Below the pieces are notes generated by a model, which saw only the letters and a program-made list of their open reading frames with translations, made no database searches and was not told the DNA's origin. The position numbers and the translations under genes were made by a program. Source: Melieria omissa (taxonomy: Eukaryota; Arthropoda; Insecta; Diptera; Ulidiidae). From it: 64,000 nt of DNA. Location: assembly GCA_963971225.1 (NCBI GenBank), contig OZ020270.1, forward strand, positions 24,191,689-24,255,688. Direction: 5' to 3'. Of this stretch, positions 34,048-45,575 are shown in pieces. How positions within the stretch are numbered: position 1 is the stretch's first letter; each line of letters starts with the position of its first letter.

Positions 34048-35175
34048 GTCTGTTGCATGGAGTTTTTTACATGAATCTGAATCGTTTTTCCACGCTGTTT
34101 TCAAAACCATACTCCGTTTTTATGTAACAGCTCTAGTTTTTGCAAAAAATGGGCGTGTCACTTTTTTGAATTTTCCTCGGCTTTTTTCTCGTTTTCGACT
34201 GTTATTTCTGAACCAATAACCCTATAGACATGATTTTTATATCGTTGCACTTACAACATTTCACGCCATCTTTCCTGACATTAATCAATTTTATGCGTTC
34301 TAAATGGGCGTGGTAATAAGGTTTCAAAGTAAGAAAATATTGAATTTCAAGGCTTTTTTTCTGATGGCGAAAATTGTACAGATGTTTCATAAATCAAGTT
34401 TCGAAGTATATGAATATCTTAAGAAGAAACATCAAGCAATACAACACAGCCAAATTATTTGGCGGAATACACATTCGCATCGAAATAATAACAAAACTTT
34501 ACCATAGCGATTTTCACCTCTTTTCATACTTTTTCCTTAAAAAATTAGGAGCCTCAAAATATGCTCTTTTATATGTTCCATTTATAGTTTGGAATACAAG
34601 CAAAAAACAAAAATATTTTGAATTTCTCGATACAAAAAAAAAATTAAAAACTTTGCATATTTTCAGGCCCCTAATTTTTTAAGGAAAAAGTATGAAAAGT
34701 GATGAAAATCGCGATGGTACATTTTTCCTGTTATTTCGATGCGAGTGTGTATACCGCCAAATAATTTAGCTGTGTTGTATTGCTTGATGTGTCGACTTTC
34801 ATTATACACCTAACTCGTTAATTGTTTTACAAAAAATGTGTGTGTTTTTGACCATCAAAGAAAACGCATTAAAATTCAATTTTTTCCAACTTTGAGGTCC
34901 AATTACCGCGGCATTTTAACACCTATAAAAATAAGTTGCATCGGAAAAGAAGCCGTGCGGTGTTGTTAATGCGATAAGGTGAAAATCATGTCAATCGGTT
35001 TTTTGGTTTAGAAACTACGATCGAAAATATGGAAAAAGTAGAGGAAAAACTGAAAAAATGACAGGGTACCTATATCTCACAAACTAGAGCTACTAGAAAA
35101 AATCGGAGGGTAGATTCGGAATCAGCGCACCCAAATTAGTAAGAAACAGTAGAAAAACTCCATGCAACAGAAAAA
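34048..35175. mobile_element. Possible inverted-repeat element with nested foldback
   Basis: TCTGTTGCATGGAGTTTTT at 34048 is matched by its complement ending near 35175, and both lie at the edges of LINE ORF1 pieces. Inside is a large foldback at 34428-34793. No protein. The borders are inferred from these two repeats only. Confidence 0.4.
34428..34793. repeat. Long foldback repeat
   Basis: Arms of about 150 bp face each other: ACATCAAGCAATACAACACA, CCAAATTATTTGGCGG and TTTCATACTTTTTCCTTAAA on the left, complements on the right, with a ~70 bp AT-rich loop near 34600. It could form a stable hairpin RNA. Confidence 0.75.
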
Positions 35176-35189
35176 AAGTGTTTTTTTGT

Positions 35190-35469
35190 TGCGCTGTGTA
35201 ATCGACGCTGATGGAGTGAGTACTTCGTCGGCGGTGGAAGATGTTGCTAACGGCACCGGTGCGGCTGCAAGCGGCGGAGAGCGAAGAGATGCGCGTCGAG
35301 CTGAGAGGCAGGCCTTGCACTTGTATGATTGCTGATTCTTGTGCATAAATTCAATCACATTTTTTAAATTGACGCAGCTGCAGTGGAAAAATTCGTTGCA
35401 GAACACACACTTAATTTTTTGGTCTTCGTCCAGATGACGTTCTACTCTTGCTGAGCAAATACACGGCAT
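35190..35469 (-). pseudogene. LINE ORF1 N-terminal fragment with PHD-like finger
   Basis: Starts MPCICSARVERHLDEDQ. The pattern CIC...CVFCNEFFHCSC...YKCKAC is a PHD/RING-like zinc finger as found at the N terminus of some CR1/jockey-group ORF1 proteins. The Ala/Pro-rich part (SPPLAAAPVPLATSS) resembles the start of the ORF1 piece at 34000, so both may come from one family. Truncated after ~100 residues. Confidence 0.6.
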
Positions 35470-35568
35470 TTTAACTAATTGAACGGTGTTAAATTAATTG
35501 ATGACGGGAGCTTAAAAATTCGCGGGTGAACTCAAAAGTGTTCGGCGGCCGATTTTCTGCGTCGGAAA

Positions 35569-36116
35569 ATGTTTTTTGTTTCGAATTCAAGCAAAATTTC
35601 AAGCGATGAAGAAAGTAAACAAAATCTGCGGCTTCAAAGAAAAATTATGAGGCAAAGACCGGAAATCTTTGATTTGCCGGATAATAAGTAAGTACAAGAA
35701 ACTGACATTTTGGTGGCTATTGTGGTGTATTGCTTTGTTACAGATTTGTTGATTATTTTCGCCTCAGTAAATCGGCGTTTAGACTTGTGTTGGAGAAAAT
35801 AGCGCCATCGATGAAGCATGGAGTACGATCTACGTTCATTCCAATCACAATAAAGCTAGCAACAACGCTACGGTTTTTGGCCCAAGGCTCGTACCAGCTA
35901 AGTATTGGGAATGATTTCAACCCGGGATTATCACAGCCCACTGTTTCTTCAATATCGGCAGAAACACGCGACGCTTTAGAAGCTGTGATATGTCCACATT
36001 TCATAAAATTTGAAATGAGTGAAGAAGAGAAAGCTCAAGCTAAATTGGACTTTTGTGAGAAGACAGGGTTTTCTGGCGTTATTGGCTGTGTGGACGGAAC
36101 CAATGTGGCGAATTGA
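35569..36116 (+). pseudogene. PIF/Harbinger transposase, 5' part
   Basis: Exon 1 from 35569 (MFFVSNSSKISSDEE, ending FDLPDNK), intron 35688-35743 (GTAAGT...TTACAG), exon 2 continuing FVDYFRLSKSAFRLVLEKI. The reading frame is kept across the splice. The end, GFSGVIGCVDGTNV, is the segment with the first catalytic Asp of Harbinger (HARBI1/DDE_Tnp_4) transposases. The gene stops right after it at 36116; the second Asp and Glu are absent. An identical truncated copy is at 38399-38946. About 165 residues against ~400 in full. Confidence 0.83.
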
Positions 36117-36359
36117 ACACTATTCGTTATTTTCATCTTTTCCTAAAATTTTGTTTTGATTAAAATTTATTCGATCAAAAAAATCCAAATTTACTTACAA
36201 AAGTTTGTTTCAGTCGTTGCCAAAAATTGTGTCGACTCAAAACTTGTTGTTTCCACTCAACGTCAATATTACGAGATCTCGTACTTAGATAGATTTGAAA
36301 TGGGAAATGTGAACTGAGACCAAAGTTGATCTATTGTGCCCCCTACAACTTTAGAGAAC

Positions 36360-37266
36360 GTCCCCCAGTCCCACCGACCTAATGAAGTTTAGTAACTCAC
36401 GTGGGAGAAGGTGTTTGACGTTCTCTTCTGCAAGCCAGTACTGGCCCAGGTGCTGTCTCCTACTACGGCATACCGCATCGCAGTGCAGTATGACGTGCTC
36501 AGGAGTCTCCTCTGCTGTTTCGAAGAGTCTGCAGACGCTTACCTATCCCGATTGTGTGCATGTGTTTCCTCATCCTGCAGTGCTTGGTTAACAGCCCGGT
36601 GACCAGTCTAAGCTGGGTTTTTCCCAGTCTGAGGCATTCTTCACTCCATCTGGAGTAATAACCTTTGATGAAGATTTTCGATTGCCTAAGACCTGTGGCA
36701 TTTGACCAGTGTTCTGAGTTCCTGGTTCTTTCCTCAAGTCTTAGTGACTGCTAGAGTGCTTTTGCCCAGCCCAATGAAAGGTTCTGATGCAAGGGGGATC
36801 ATAGCTGCCCCAGTTCTAGCAAGTTCCTCTCTAATCCTCTGTGTCCTGGAACCCAGAGGATTTTAACCTGGTTATCTGTACCCAGTTTATTCAATGCTTC
36901 TATGCATTCCAGAACCAACCCTGAGGTAATCTCATACGAGATTAGTGCTTTGATGGCTGCTTGACTGTCAGAACAAATTACTATGTCTTGCCCCCTGTAC
37001 GAACGCTCGAGGTTAATCTGCACACAGAGCCTTATGGCATAAAACTCTGCTTGAAATATGCTGGGTGTATTCCCCATGGGCTTGAAGCGAGGTCCAAATA
37101 CCCCCGCCCCTGTTTCATCGTGCGTTTTGGAGCCGTCTGTGAACCACGTAATAGTATGTGGCTTGAAATGGGACTGGTGTGCTTCCCAGTCCCAGTCCAC
37201 TTTGTTACTCAATATACTACGAAGTTTTTCCCGTAGTTATATGTTTTCGTTATTGTATCCATTGGG
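36360..37266 (-). pseudogene. LINE-1 RNase H and 3' end (duplicate)
   Basis: RNase H domain of a LOA-like LINE: ITWFTDGSKTHDETGAGVFG (first Asp present), FQAEFYAIRLC (Glu), DIVICSDSQAAIKAL (Asp), ILWVPGHRG. The frame breaks after the last motif; downstream the EETPEH-type zinc-binding tail is readable in other frames. This copy is the product of the 2.83 kb duplication and is not joined to the rest of LINE-1. Confidence 0.82.
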
Positions 37267-37272
37267 TACAAT

Positions 37273-37826
37273 CACAGAATAAACAGTAAACAGAAGGCGC
37301 ATCTGAAATAATTTTGAGGTTCCATTTCAGACGCGGGCGGGAAGCAAGAAGGGTGAGGAAAATGTAAAGGGAACCGTGAGACTAAGCGCGAATTGATGTA
37401 CACGCATAGATTCGATGGTTTTGGGCTATATTCTCATTTCGACAACAACACGCAATGTTGTTGCTTTCCGCAGCAAGCCAGCTTGGCTTTATTCGGGCAC
37501 ATTGAAATGGTGGTTGATTTGACAAAGCGATCGCCAAGGCAAATTCAATAGGTAGTTGCAGCTCCAGAACTGATTAAACTTTTTTCTTTGATAATTAGCA
37601 CAACATTGTAGCAATAGTTTTCCACTTATTATCACTTTCTTAATGCGGGTGGGTTGTTCTAATATTTTTATGTTTATTTTCATTGTAGCCATTTGTACTT
37701 TTTACAACATCTATTTAACAAACAGACCAAAAGAACTAATAAAATCCATTGAATTTTGGGTTTTTCCGTAGTTCTACCACCTTATTTATGCGCCTTGGCG
37801 ATCGCTCAATCAATTTTTCTATGCAT
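37273..37826 (+). mobile_element. P-like MITE (family B), 5' part only
   Basis: Begins CACAGAATAAACAGTAAACA and is identical to 40103-40655, then breaks off at the duplication junction. The opposite end is missing here because the duplication boundary lies inside the element. Confidence 0.8.
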
Positions 37827-38019
37827 GTTTTTTGGTTTAGAAACTACGATCGAAAATATGGAAAAAGTAGAGGAAAAACTGAAAAAATGACAGGGTACCT
37901 ATATCTCACAAACTAGAGCTACTAGAAAAAATCGGAGGGTAGATTCGGAATCAGCGCACCCAAATTAGTAAGAAACAGTAGAAAAACTCCATGCAACAGA
38001 AAAAAAAGTGTTTTTTTGT

Positions 38020-38299
38020 TGCGCTGTGTAATCGACGCTGATGGAGTGAGTACTTCGTCGGCGGTGGAAGATGTTGCTAACGGCACCGGTGCGGCTGCAA
38101 GCGGCGGAGAGCGAAGAGATGCGCGTCGAGCTGAGAGGCAGGCCTTGCACTTGTATGATTGCTGATTCTTGTGCATAAATTCAATCACATTTTTTAAATT
38201 GACGCAGCTGCAGTGGAAAAATTCGTTGCAGAACACACACTTAATTTTTTGGTCTTCGTCCAGATGACGTTCTACTCTTGCTGAGCAAATACACGGCAT
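38020..38299 (-). pseudogene. LINE ORF1 N-terminal PHD-like fragment (duplicate)
   Basis: Same sequence as 35190-35469 (MPCICSARVERHLDEDQ start, PHD-like cysteines). One extra A in the A-run at its end changes the terminal frame. Confidence 0.6.
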
Positions 38300-38398
38300 T
38301 TTAACTAATTGAACGGTGTTAAATTAATTGATGACGGGAGCTTAAAAATTCGCGGGTGAACTCAAAAGTGTTCGGCGGCCGATTTTCTGCGTCGGAAA

Positions 38399-38946
38399 AT
38401 GTTTTTTGTTTCGAATTCAAGCAAAATTTCAAGCGATGAAGAAAGTAAACAAAATCTGCGGCTTCAAAGAAAAATTATGAGGCAAAGACCGGAAATCTTT
38501 GATTTGCCGGATAATAAGTAAGTACAAGAAACTGACATTTTGGTGGCTATTGTGGTGTATTGCTTTGTTACAGATTTGTTGATTATTTTCGCCTCAGTAA
38601 ATCGGCGTTTAGACTTGTGTTGGAGAAAATAGCGCCATCGATGAAGCATGGAGTACGATCTACGTTCATTCCAATCACAATAAAGCTAGCAACAACGCTA
38701 CGGTTTTTGGCCCAAGGCTCGTACCAGCTAAGTATTGGGAATGATTTCAACCCGGGATTATCACAGCCCACTGTTTCTTCAATATCGGCAGAAACACGCG
38801 ACGCTTTAGAAGCTGTGATATGTCCACATTTCATAAAATTTGAAATGAGTGAAGAAGATAAAGCTCAAGCTAAATTGGACTTTTGTGAGAAGACAGGGTT
38901 TTCTGGCGTTATTGGCTGTGTGGACGGAACCAATGTGGCGAATTGA
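38399..38946 (+). pseudogene. PIF/Harbinger transposase, 5' part (duplicate)
   Basis: Duplicate of 35569-36116 with exon 1 ending at 38517 and exon 2 from 38574. It differs by one residue (FEMSEEDKAQ instead of FEMSEEEKAQ). Truncated at the same place after VDGTNV. Confidence 0.83.
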
Positions 38947-39189
38947 ACACTATTCGTTATTTTCATCTTTTCCTAAAATTTTGTTTTGATTAAAATTTAT
39001 TCGATCAAAAAAATCCAAATTTACTTACAAAAGTTTGTTTCAGTCGTTGCCAAAAATTGTGTCGACTCAAAACTTGTTGTTTCCACTCAACGTCAATATT
39101 ACGAGATCTCGTACTTAGATAGATTTGAAATGGGAAATGTGAACTGAGACCAAAGTTGATCTATTGTGCCCCCTACAACTTTAGAGAAC

Positions 39190-40096
39190 GTCCCCCAGTC
39201 CCACCGACCTAATGAAGTTTAGTAACTCACGTGGGAGAAGGTGTTTGACGTTCTCTTCTGCAAGCCAGTACTGGCCCAGGTGCTGTCTCCTACTACGGCA
39301 TACCGCATCGCAGTGCAGTATGACGTGCTCAGGAGTCTCCTCTGCTGTTTCGAAGAGTCTGCAGACGCTTACCTATCCCGATTGTGTGCATGTGTTTCCT
39401 CATCCTGCAGTGCTTGGTTAACAGCCCGGTGACCAGTCTAAGCTGGGTTTTTCCCAGTCTGAGGCATTCTTCACTCCATCTGGAGTAATAACCTTTGATG
39501 AAGATTTTCGATTGCCTAAGACCTGTGGCATTTGACCAGTGTTCTGAGTTCCTGGTTCTTTCCTCAAGTCTTAGTGACTGCTAGAGTGCTTTTGCCCAGC
39601 CCAATGAAAGGTTCTGATGCAAGGGGGATCATAGCTGCCCCAGTTCTAGCAAGTTCCTCTCTAATCCTCTGTGTCCTGGAACCCAGAGGATTTTAACCTG
39701 GTTATCTGTACCCAGTTTATTCAATGCTTCTATGCATTCCAGAACCAACCCTGAGGTAATCTCATACGAGATTAGTGCTTTGATGGCTGCTTGACTGTCA
39801 GAACAAATTACTATGTCTTGCCCCCTGTACGAACGCTCGAGGTTAATCTGCACACAGAGCCTTATGGCATAAAACTCTGCTTGAAATATGCTGGGTGTAT
39901 TCCCCATGGGCTTGAAGCGAGGTCCAAATACCCCCGCCCCTGTTTCATCGTGCGTTTTGGAGCCGTCTGTGAACCACGTAATAGTATGTGGCTTGAAATG
40001 GGACTGGTGTGCTTCCCAGTCCCAGTCCACTTTGTTACTCAATATACTACGAAGTTTTTCCCGTAGTTATATGTTTTCGTTATTGTATCCATTGGG
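39190..40096 (-). pseudogene. LINE-1 RNase H and 3' end
   Basis: The part of LINE-1 that follows the reverse transcriptase at 40950-43010, separated from it by the P-like MITE B (40097-40930). RNase H motifs: FTDGSK, QAEFYAI, ICSDSQAAI, WVPGH. Downstream towards 39190 the C-terminal zinc-binding tail is degraded. LINE-1 belongs by its endonuclease-RT-RNase H layout to the LOA/I-like LINEs. Confidence 0.84.
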
Positions 40097-40930
40097 TACA
40101 ATCACAGAATAAACAGTAAACAGAAGGCGCATCTGAAATAATTTTGAGGTTCCATTTCAGACGCGGGCGGGAAGCAAGAAGGGTGAGGAAAATGTAAAGG
40201 GAACCGTGAGACTAAGCGCGAATTGATGTACACGCATAGATTCGATGGTTTTGGGCTATATTCTCATTTCGACAACAACACGCAATGTTGTTGCTTTCCG
40301 CAGCAAGCCAGCTTGGCTTTATTCGGGCACATTGAAATGGTGGTTGATTTGACAAAGCGATCGCCAAGGCAAATTCAATAGGTAGTTGCAGCTCCAGAAC
40401 TGATTAAACTTTTTTCTTTGATAATTAGCACAACATTGTAGCAATAGTTTTCCACTTATTATCACTTTCTTAATGCGGGTGGGTTGTTCTAATATTTTTA
40501 TGTTTATTTTCATTGTAGCCATTTGTACTTTTTACAACATCTATTTAACAAACAGACCAAAAGAACTAATAAAATCCATTGAATTTTGGGTTTTTCCGTA
40601 GTTCTACCACCTTATTTATGCGCCTTGGCGATCGCTCAATCAATTTTTCTATGCAAACTTTGCCTGTCCACTTCTTGTTCTTGTTTGTAAAAAAGCAAGC
40701 GGAGAGCAAGCATGAGCCACACCAACATGCAAGCGGCACATCGCTTTATTGCCCAACAATAACAACCACAGTGTGTGGTGCGCTTCTCAGCTTACGCTCT
40801 CGCCCTCTGGGCGTTCTCGTCCCCTTTACTGCTTCCCCCGGATTAACAAACGGGTTCTACCGCTGGAACCCGCAAAGAAAATTTTCTTTACACCAGATGC
40901 GCATTCTGTATATTGTTTTTTCTGTAGTAC
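40097..40930 (+). mobile_element. P-like MITE (family B), complete copy
   Basis: Ends GTACAATCACAGAATAAACA and TGTTTTTTCTGTAGTAC, with inner GGCGCATCTG and CAGATGCGCATTCTG. The inner portion of the ends (ATATACAGAATGCGCAT) resembles the ends of the P-like elements (AATATAGAACGCGCAT), and the interior block CACATTGAAATGGTGGTTG corresponds to CATTGAAATGGTTGTG in 50328-57604. ~830 bp, no transposase. Inserted between the RT and RNase H of LINE-1. Confidence 0.75.
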
Positions 40931-40949
40931 AAAAAATAGGGGTTACTAA

Positions 40950-43010
40950 CAGATAACATGTCCAAGTCTCTGCGACTTAGAACGCAATCGCCCCCTTTAC
41001 TGGTTCTGGCCAGCCCAAGGATAGTGCGCTTGGCCGCCATTTCAATTGCTATGTGCTATGGTGATATATTGAGTATCACCTCCAGTGCCACCGTGGGACA
41101 GGTTCTTATAGCCCCTGTAATACACGTGCACGTGCTTTGCGGGTTCCTCACTGCAGTGAGTTTGGTTCTTGGGGCCCATGCCACTGCTACGTATGTGAGT
41201 ACTGGCCTCACTATCATGATGTACAACCATCTCAGTATACTTGGTTAACAACTCCAGGTTCTACCTGCTAATGATCTGCACACCATGACTGCTTTCGTTG
41301 CTTTACCGATAACTGCCTCAGCATGTTTATTCCAGAGTAACTTCGAATCTAGTGTTATACCTAGATACTTTACCTCCGGCTTGCTTGCGATGTTCTTGCC
41401 AAGCAAGCGTATCGCCCGCATGTGCTGCAGTTTTCTTTTTAGTGTAAATGGTACTATGGTGGTTTTATCCGGGTTTATTCGTAAGCCTGCCCGGGCACAC
41501 CATACGTGGGTTAATTTTAACCCTTTCTGAATTATGTTGCACAGAGTGTCTTCGAATTTTCCTCTGGCAACAATGACAATGTCATCGGCATAAGCTAGAC
41601 AGATTATGCCACTGCTTGTCCATATATCAAGGAGCTCGTCTACAACCAGGCTCCACAGTGGTGATAATACACCACCCTGAGGGCAACCCCTATTCGTCAA
41701 TACACTCCTGGTGGTTGAGCCCACCTTCGTCACTGCCGTTCTGGTGGTAAGCATAGCTTTTACCCAGCGGCTGAGAGTGGTTTCTACTCCTCTTCGATTA
41801 AGTGCTCTTTCTATGGTGTTATCGAAGGCTCCTTCGATGTCCAAAAAAGCACACAACACAGTCTCTTTATTCATAAGAGCGTCTTGAATCAGACTTGTGA
41901 GCTGGTATAGGGCAGTCTCCGTCGATCTTCCTGCCCTATACGCATGCTGCGCAGCATGGAGAGGTTGTCTCTTGAGCGTCACGGTTCATATGTGCTGATC
42001 TAACAACTTCTCCATAATCTTCATGACAAAAGATGTTACTCTAATTGGCCTGTAGGACTTTGGCTCTGTTAAGTCTCTCTTGCCAATTTTCGGTACAACT
42101 TATGGGAATGTATCCTGCTGCTAGACAGCTTCTCATTATGCCAGTTAAATTTCTTAGCCACACCGCCCTGCCTTTTTGGAGAGAGACAGGGAGGATACCA
42201 TCCGGCCCTGGCGATTTGAAGGAGTGCCCAGTCAATCCTTCCCTGAGAGATGACTTTGTTCGCCACCTCCCAGTCCCTTCTTTCTGGTATGTACATACTG
42301 CACTCGCCGGGTGTGTCTTGAGGGACTGCCCCGGGAAGATGTGCGCTAAGAAGAGCGAAAGCTCTTTGCTCTTCATTTCGTGTGTACCCCCCATTCCAAA
42401 GCTTGAGAGCCATCTTATTCGCCGCCCCTCCTTTTGCGAGGGCTTTATGTAGTCTCGCCGCTTGGGGGGTGGATGATATCTCCTCGCAAAACGTATGGAA
42501 ACTGGTTCTCTTTGCCTTGCGTACTTCTTTTGTATACTTGGTGATTGCAGTGGTGTATTCCTGCCATTCACCAGTCCGCTTTGCCCTGTTGAAGAGCCTC
42601 CGGGCTTCAGATCTGAGCTTCCCCAGAGAGTTGTTCCACCATGGTGTGGACTTCTTCCTGGTTTTTGTACTTTCGGGGCAACTTGAGTGATAAGCATTCA
42701 TCGCTGCTTCGTTTAGGACACTAACCGCCTGCTCAATTTCGAGTGGATGCCACATCCTACAACGAATATCCAGTAGGGTTCGACCCTCTTCTAGTAATTT
42801 AGTGAAGATTCCCCAGTCGGTTTTCCTGGGGTTTCTGGTTGGAGGTATCTCCATTATGACACCTGCTATTTTAAACACTATCATCCTATGATCCGAGAGA
42901 GAATGTTCATTCGACAGTCAGACACATAGTCACTGATCCTACTGTTACCTATGGTAAGATCAAGGACCTCCTGCTTAACCCTAGTGACGAAAGTCGGTGA
43001 GTTTACCGTA
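40950..43010 (-). pseudogene. LINE-1 endonuclease C-terminus and reverse transcriptase
   Basis: Minus strand. The segment opens with TVNSPTFVTRVKQEVLDLTI, the end of the AP-endonuclease, then TPWWNNSLGKLRSEARRLFN (spacer), and the reverse transcriptase: AQHAYRAGRSTETAL, FLDIEGAFDN, RGCPQGGVLSPLWSLVVDEL, CLAYADDIVIV, EVKYLGITLD. FLDIEGAFDN and GCPQGGVLSP are typical of LOA/R1-like LINEs. Stops or shifts near 42890, 42100 and 41990 break the frame. It joins the next upstream piece at 45287 once the piggyBac element is removed; the junction at TTAA is in frame. Confidence 0.88.
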
Positions 43011-43014
43011 TTAA

Positions 43015-45282
43015 TCCTCATCGGTCCCTCGAGAAATACATCTAATCGGTACCATTGTATGCGCGCGCATACACATATATTTGAAATTGTAAAAAAGCTA
43101 AAAAAACTTGACAACCATTTATGTTTTGTGATTTTTTATGTTTATTATATTGTTTACTATCATATTAATACATTTGAACTTCATAAAGGTAGATTTAGAA
43201 TGAAATTAAAATTAGAATATTACATATATTACAAAAAAATTGAATTTTTAACTTTTGTCAATTATTTGTACATTTTTCGCATAAATTGAAATTATGTTCA
43301 GCACAAATGAAATTTCTACACTTTTCACAGCGTGTGGCAAAAAGATTTTTGTTATTTTTATATGTGCAGATGTAGCATCGGCCTCGTTTTGATGTACTTG
43401 GTAAATGGCGAATCCCCCGAATTCTTTGAATAACAATGGAAGCATCATTACTTTGAGGTTGTTTTTTACGTTTAGTGATCTGTTTTTCAACGAGATTCAA
43501 TCCAAGCTACTCGATAAAAAGGCGACGACGAATATTATGGTTCGTTTTAGAATTTTTCCAATTCGGGAACAATGCAATTCAACGTCACGAATGCATTCAA
43601 CGCACTAACATCAAGCATGTTACAAAATACTGCCATTGGCCACCGATTGACTTTTGCATGTGTACGTAGCCATCATTTGATCCATAGTATCAACTCCACT
43701 CTTGGTTTTGTTGTAATCTTCAATGATGTTAGGTTTCTTCTGTTCACTATTCTCATTTATGCTGACAACATTGTGGTATGTACTGAGCAATGTCACAAAT
43801 CGGTACCGGCGAGGAACATATGACAACATAACTGCTTGCAATTTATGTTCATATACAACTTCTGTATGATAAATTGGCTTTTGACGCATGTCGAGTAGAA
43901 CTGAAGGAATTTCAGTCCTATTTTTCCTTATTGTTCCCAAAAATAGTCATGCTATTCTTATTCAAATCTTCTGCCAATTCAAACGAAGTGAAAAAGTTGT
44001 CACACGTTACATTTCTGTCAGAAAGTCCTTCGACCACGCAACACGCCGCCGAGATTGCATTCAGGAGTGGCATTACGATTCCGACCAACATAGATTTGTG
44101 TGTTGTATGCATACCAGCTTTTTGAGTCGCATAGCACCCAAATTTTGATGCCATATTTCGCCGGCTTGGATGGAATATACTGACGAAACGGACATCGCCC
44201 ACGAGACGGAACTAACTGTTCATCTAAGGTAATGTTATTTCCTGGTGTGTATACAGCTTTCAAATTATGATTCCATTCATCGTATACATTTCGAATCGGT
44301 GCCAATTTGCCACGAACAGAAGTACTTGTAGATGCAGTGTTGTTGGCCATGCGTTGTTCGCGGTCATCAAATCGAATGCAACCATGGATACGCTTGAACA
44401 TTTTCAAAGACATTGTTGCTCTAAATATTGCCCGACAAGTTTCTTCATTCCACAGTTTAGTGACACATTTACCGTATAAATTCGTCATGTTCAAAATAAT
44501 ATTCTCAACCGGTTGAAGGAACATGTGAAATGCAGACTAAACATCAACTATATTAGCAGCTGCTAATGCTTTTGGACCTGAATTATAACAAAAATGAAAC
44601 ATATAATGAACATGAACCCATAACAAAGAGGGTAGGTTTTTACCTGAAGTGAAATTTTCTGCACGTCGAAATTAATTTCTTCGATTTATTTCAAATGGTT
44701 GCGAATATTCAATTTTCTTATTTTTTGAAAAATATTTCTTTTCAGGATTTGCTACATTTTCTTGTGCTAAATTTTGCTCACGTGGCTCAATGTCGTCTTC
44801 ATCCGAATGCACGCTAACTTCACTTTCATCATTCTCCTCGTCTGATAATGCAAAATCATCCTCACTATTGCACGGATATTCGCCAGCTTCGCTTTCCAAA
44901 TCAAAATCCATTTCTAGTTCATCTCGCTGCCTTCTTTCACGTAAAACTCCATCCATTTTTTATCAAATACTTCGAAACACAACAAGAATTCAAATAAATG
45001 CGCAAACAAACTTCACTTATGTGTGTTCCAGAACAAACTGAATTTCATAAAACGAAAAAATAAGAGCACACAAAAATAAGCGGCAATTCCTGGTATCTGC
45101 TTATGTGTATGCGCGCACATACACATGGACCGATTCGTAACTATAACTGCACAGGCAAATACAGTAAGGGTACAAATTCAAAAACTTTGCAAAATACAAG
45201 GTCATTCCGCTGAACCGTTTTTATTTTATTCAAGGTTAAAGATCAAAATTGTATGCGTGCGCATACAGGGGACCGATGAGGG
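43015..45282 (-). mobile_element. piggyBac-like element with transposase pseudogene
   Basis: TTAA at 43011-43014 and 45283-45286; ends TCCTCATCGGTCCC and GGGACCGATGAGGG (13 of 14 inverted). Subterminal GTATGCGCGCGCATAC palindromes occur near 43056, 45107 and 45251. It encodes one transposase on the minus strand and sits in the endonuclease of LINE-1. Confidence 0.92.
43258..44956 (-). pseudogene. piggyBac-type transposase
   Basis: Catalyses TTAA-specific excision and insertion. Exon 1 (44956-44644) is acidic (SDEENDESEVSVHSDEDDIE). A 66-bp intron (44578-44643, GT...AG) precedes exon 2. The DDD triad is present: NITLDEQLVPSRGRC, NVTCDNFFTS and SGVDTMDQM. Other family marks: PSKPAKYGIKIWVLCD and LSYVPRRYRF. 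The C-terminal cysteine-rich domain reads CYICTYKN...RCEKCRNFICAEHNFNLCEKC, ending at 43258. Damage: in-frame stops near 44666 and 44540, frameshifts near 44030, 43935 and 43620. About 560 residues if whole, normal for the family. Confidence 0.9.
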
Positions 45283-45286
45283 TTAA

Positions 45287-45575
45287 ATATAACTAGGTTA
45301 GTTGCTAATATATAGTCTAACAGGTACTCACCCCTGATGTCGTTGGTGCTGGCCCAGATGGTGTGGTGAGCGTTCATGTCGCTGCCTAGCAGGAGAGGCA
45401 AGGCGTGTGCCCTGCAGTATTCCACTAGGCCCTGCACTTCCTGGGGGGGGGGCCCTCATGTCGTCGCCAGGAAAATAAGCGGACGCTAGGACGATCTCAA
45501 GGTCATGACCCTCGATTTTGATCGCCACCGCTACCAGGTCCCTGGACATGTACTCTGTAATACAAACATATTCGG
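45287..45575 (-). pseudogene. LINE-1 endonuclease, middle segment
   Basis: AP-endonuclease piece: CITEYMSRDLVAVAIKIEG, VLASAYFPGDD, then after a shift in a nine-G run (45446-45454) LLLGSDMNAHHTIWASTN and LDYILATNLVIFN. GSDMNAHH corresponds to the conserved GDFNAHH motif. Bordered by the Harbinger-like element on one side and the piggyBac on the other. Confidence 0.85.

Larger units (their letters stand above)
34998..37826. repeat. 2.83 kb tandem duplication, copy 1
   Basis: Runs from GTTTTTTGGTTTAGAAAC to CAATTTTTCTATGCA and is repeated at once from 37827. By eye only two differences: one A more in a run (35167 region) and G to T at 36028/38858 (Glu to Asp). It joins a PHD-finger ORF1 fragment, a Harbinger transposase piece, the 3' end of LINE-1 and the first part of the P-like MITE B, so it duplicated a composite of several transposons. 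Confidence 0.95.
37827..40655. repeat. 2.83 kb tandem duplication, copy 2
   Basis: Second unit, collinear with 34998-37826. Beyond 40655 the P-like MITE continues to its proper end, so this copy lies in the original context of the 3' side of LINE-1 and copy 1 is the added one, or the reverse event deleted nothing. Confidence 0.95.

Noticed and set aside
41285..42690. Several plus-strand open frames in 41-43 kb
   Set aside because: Complement of the LINE-1 reverse transcriptase; motifs are present only on the minus strand.
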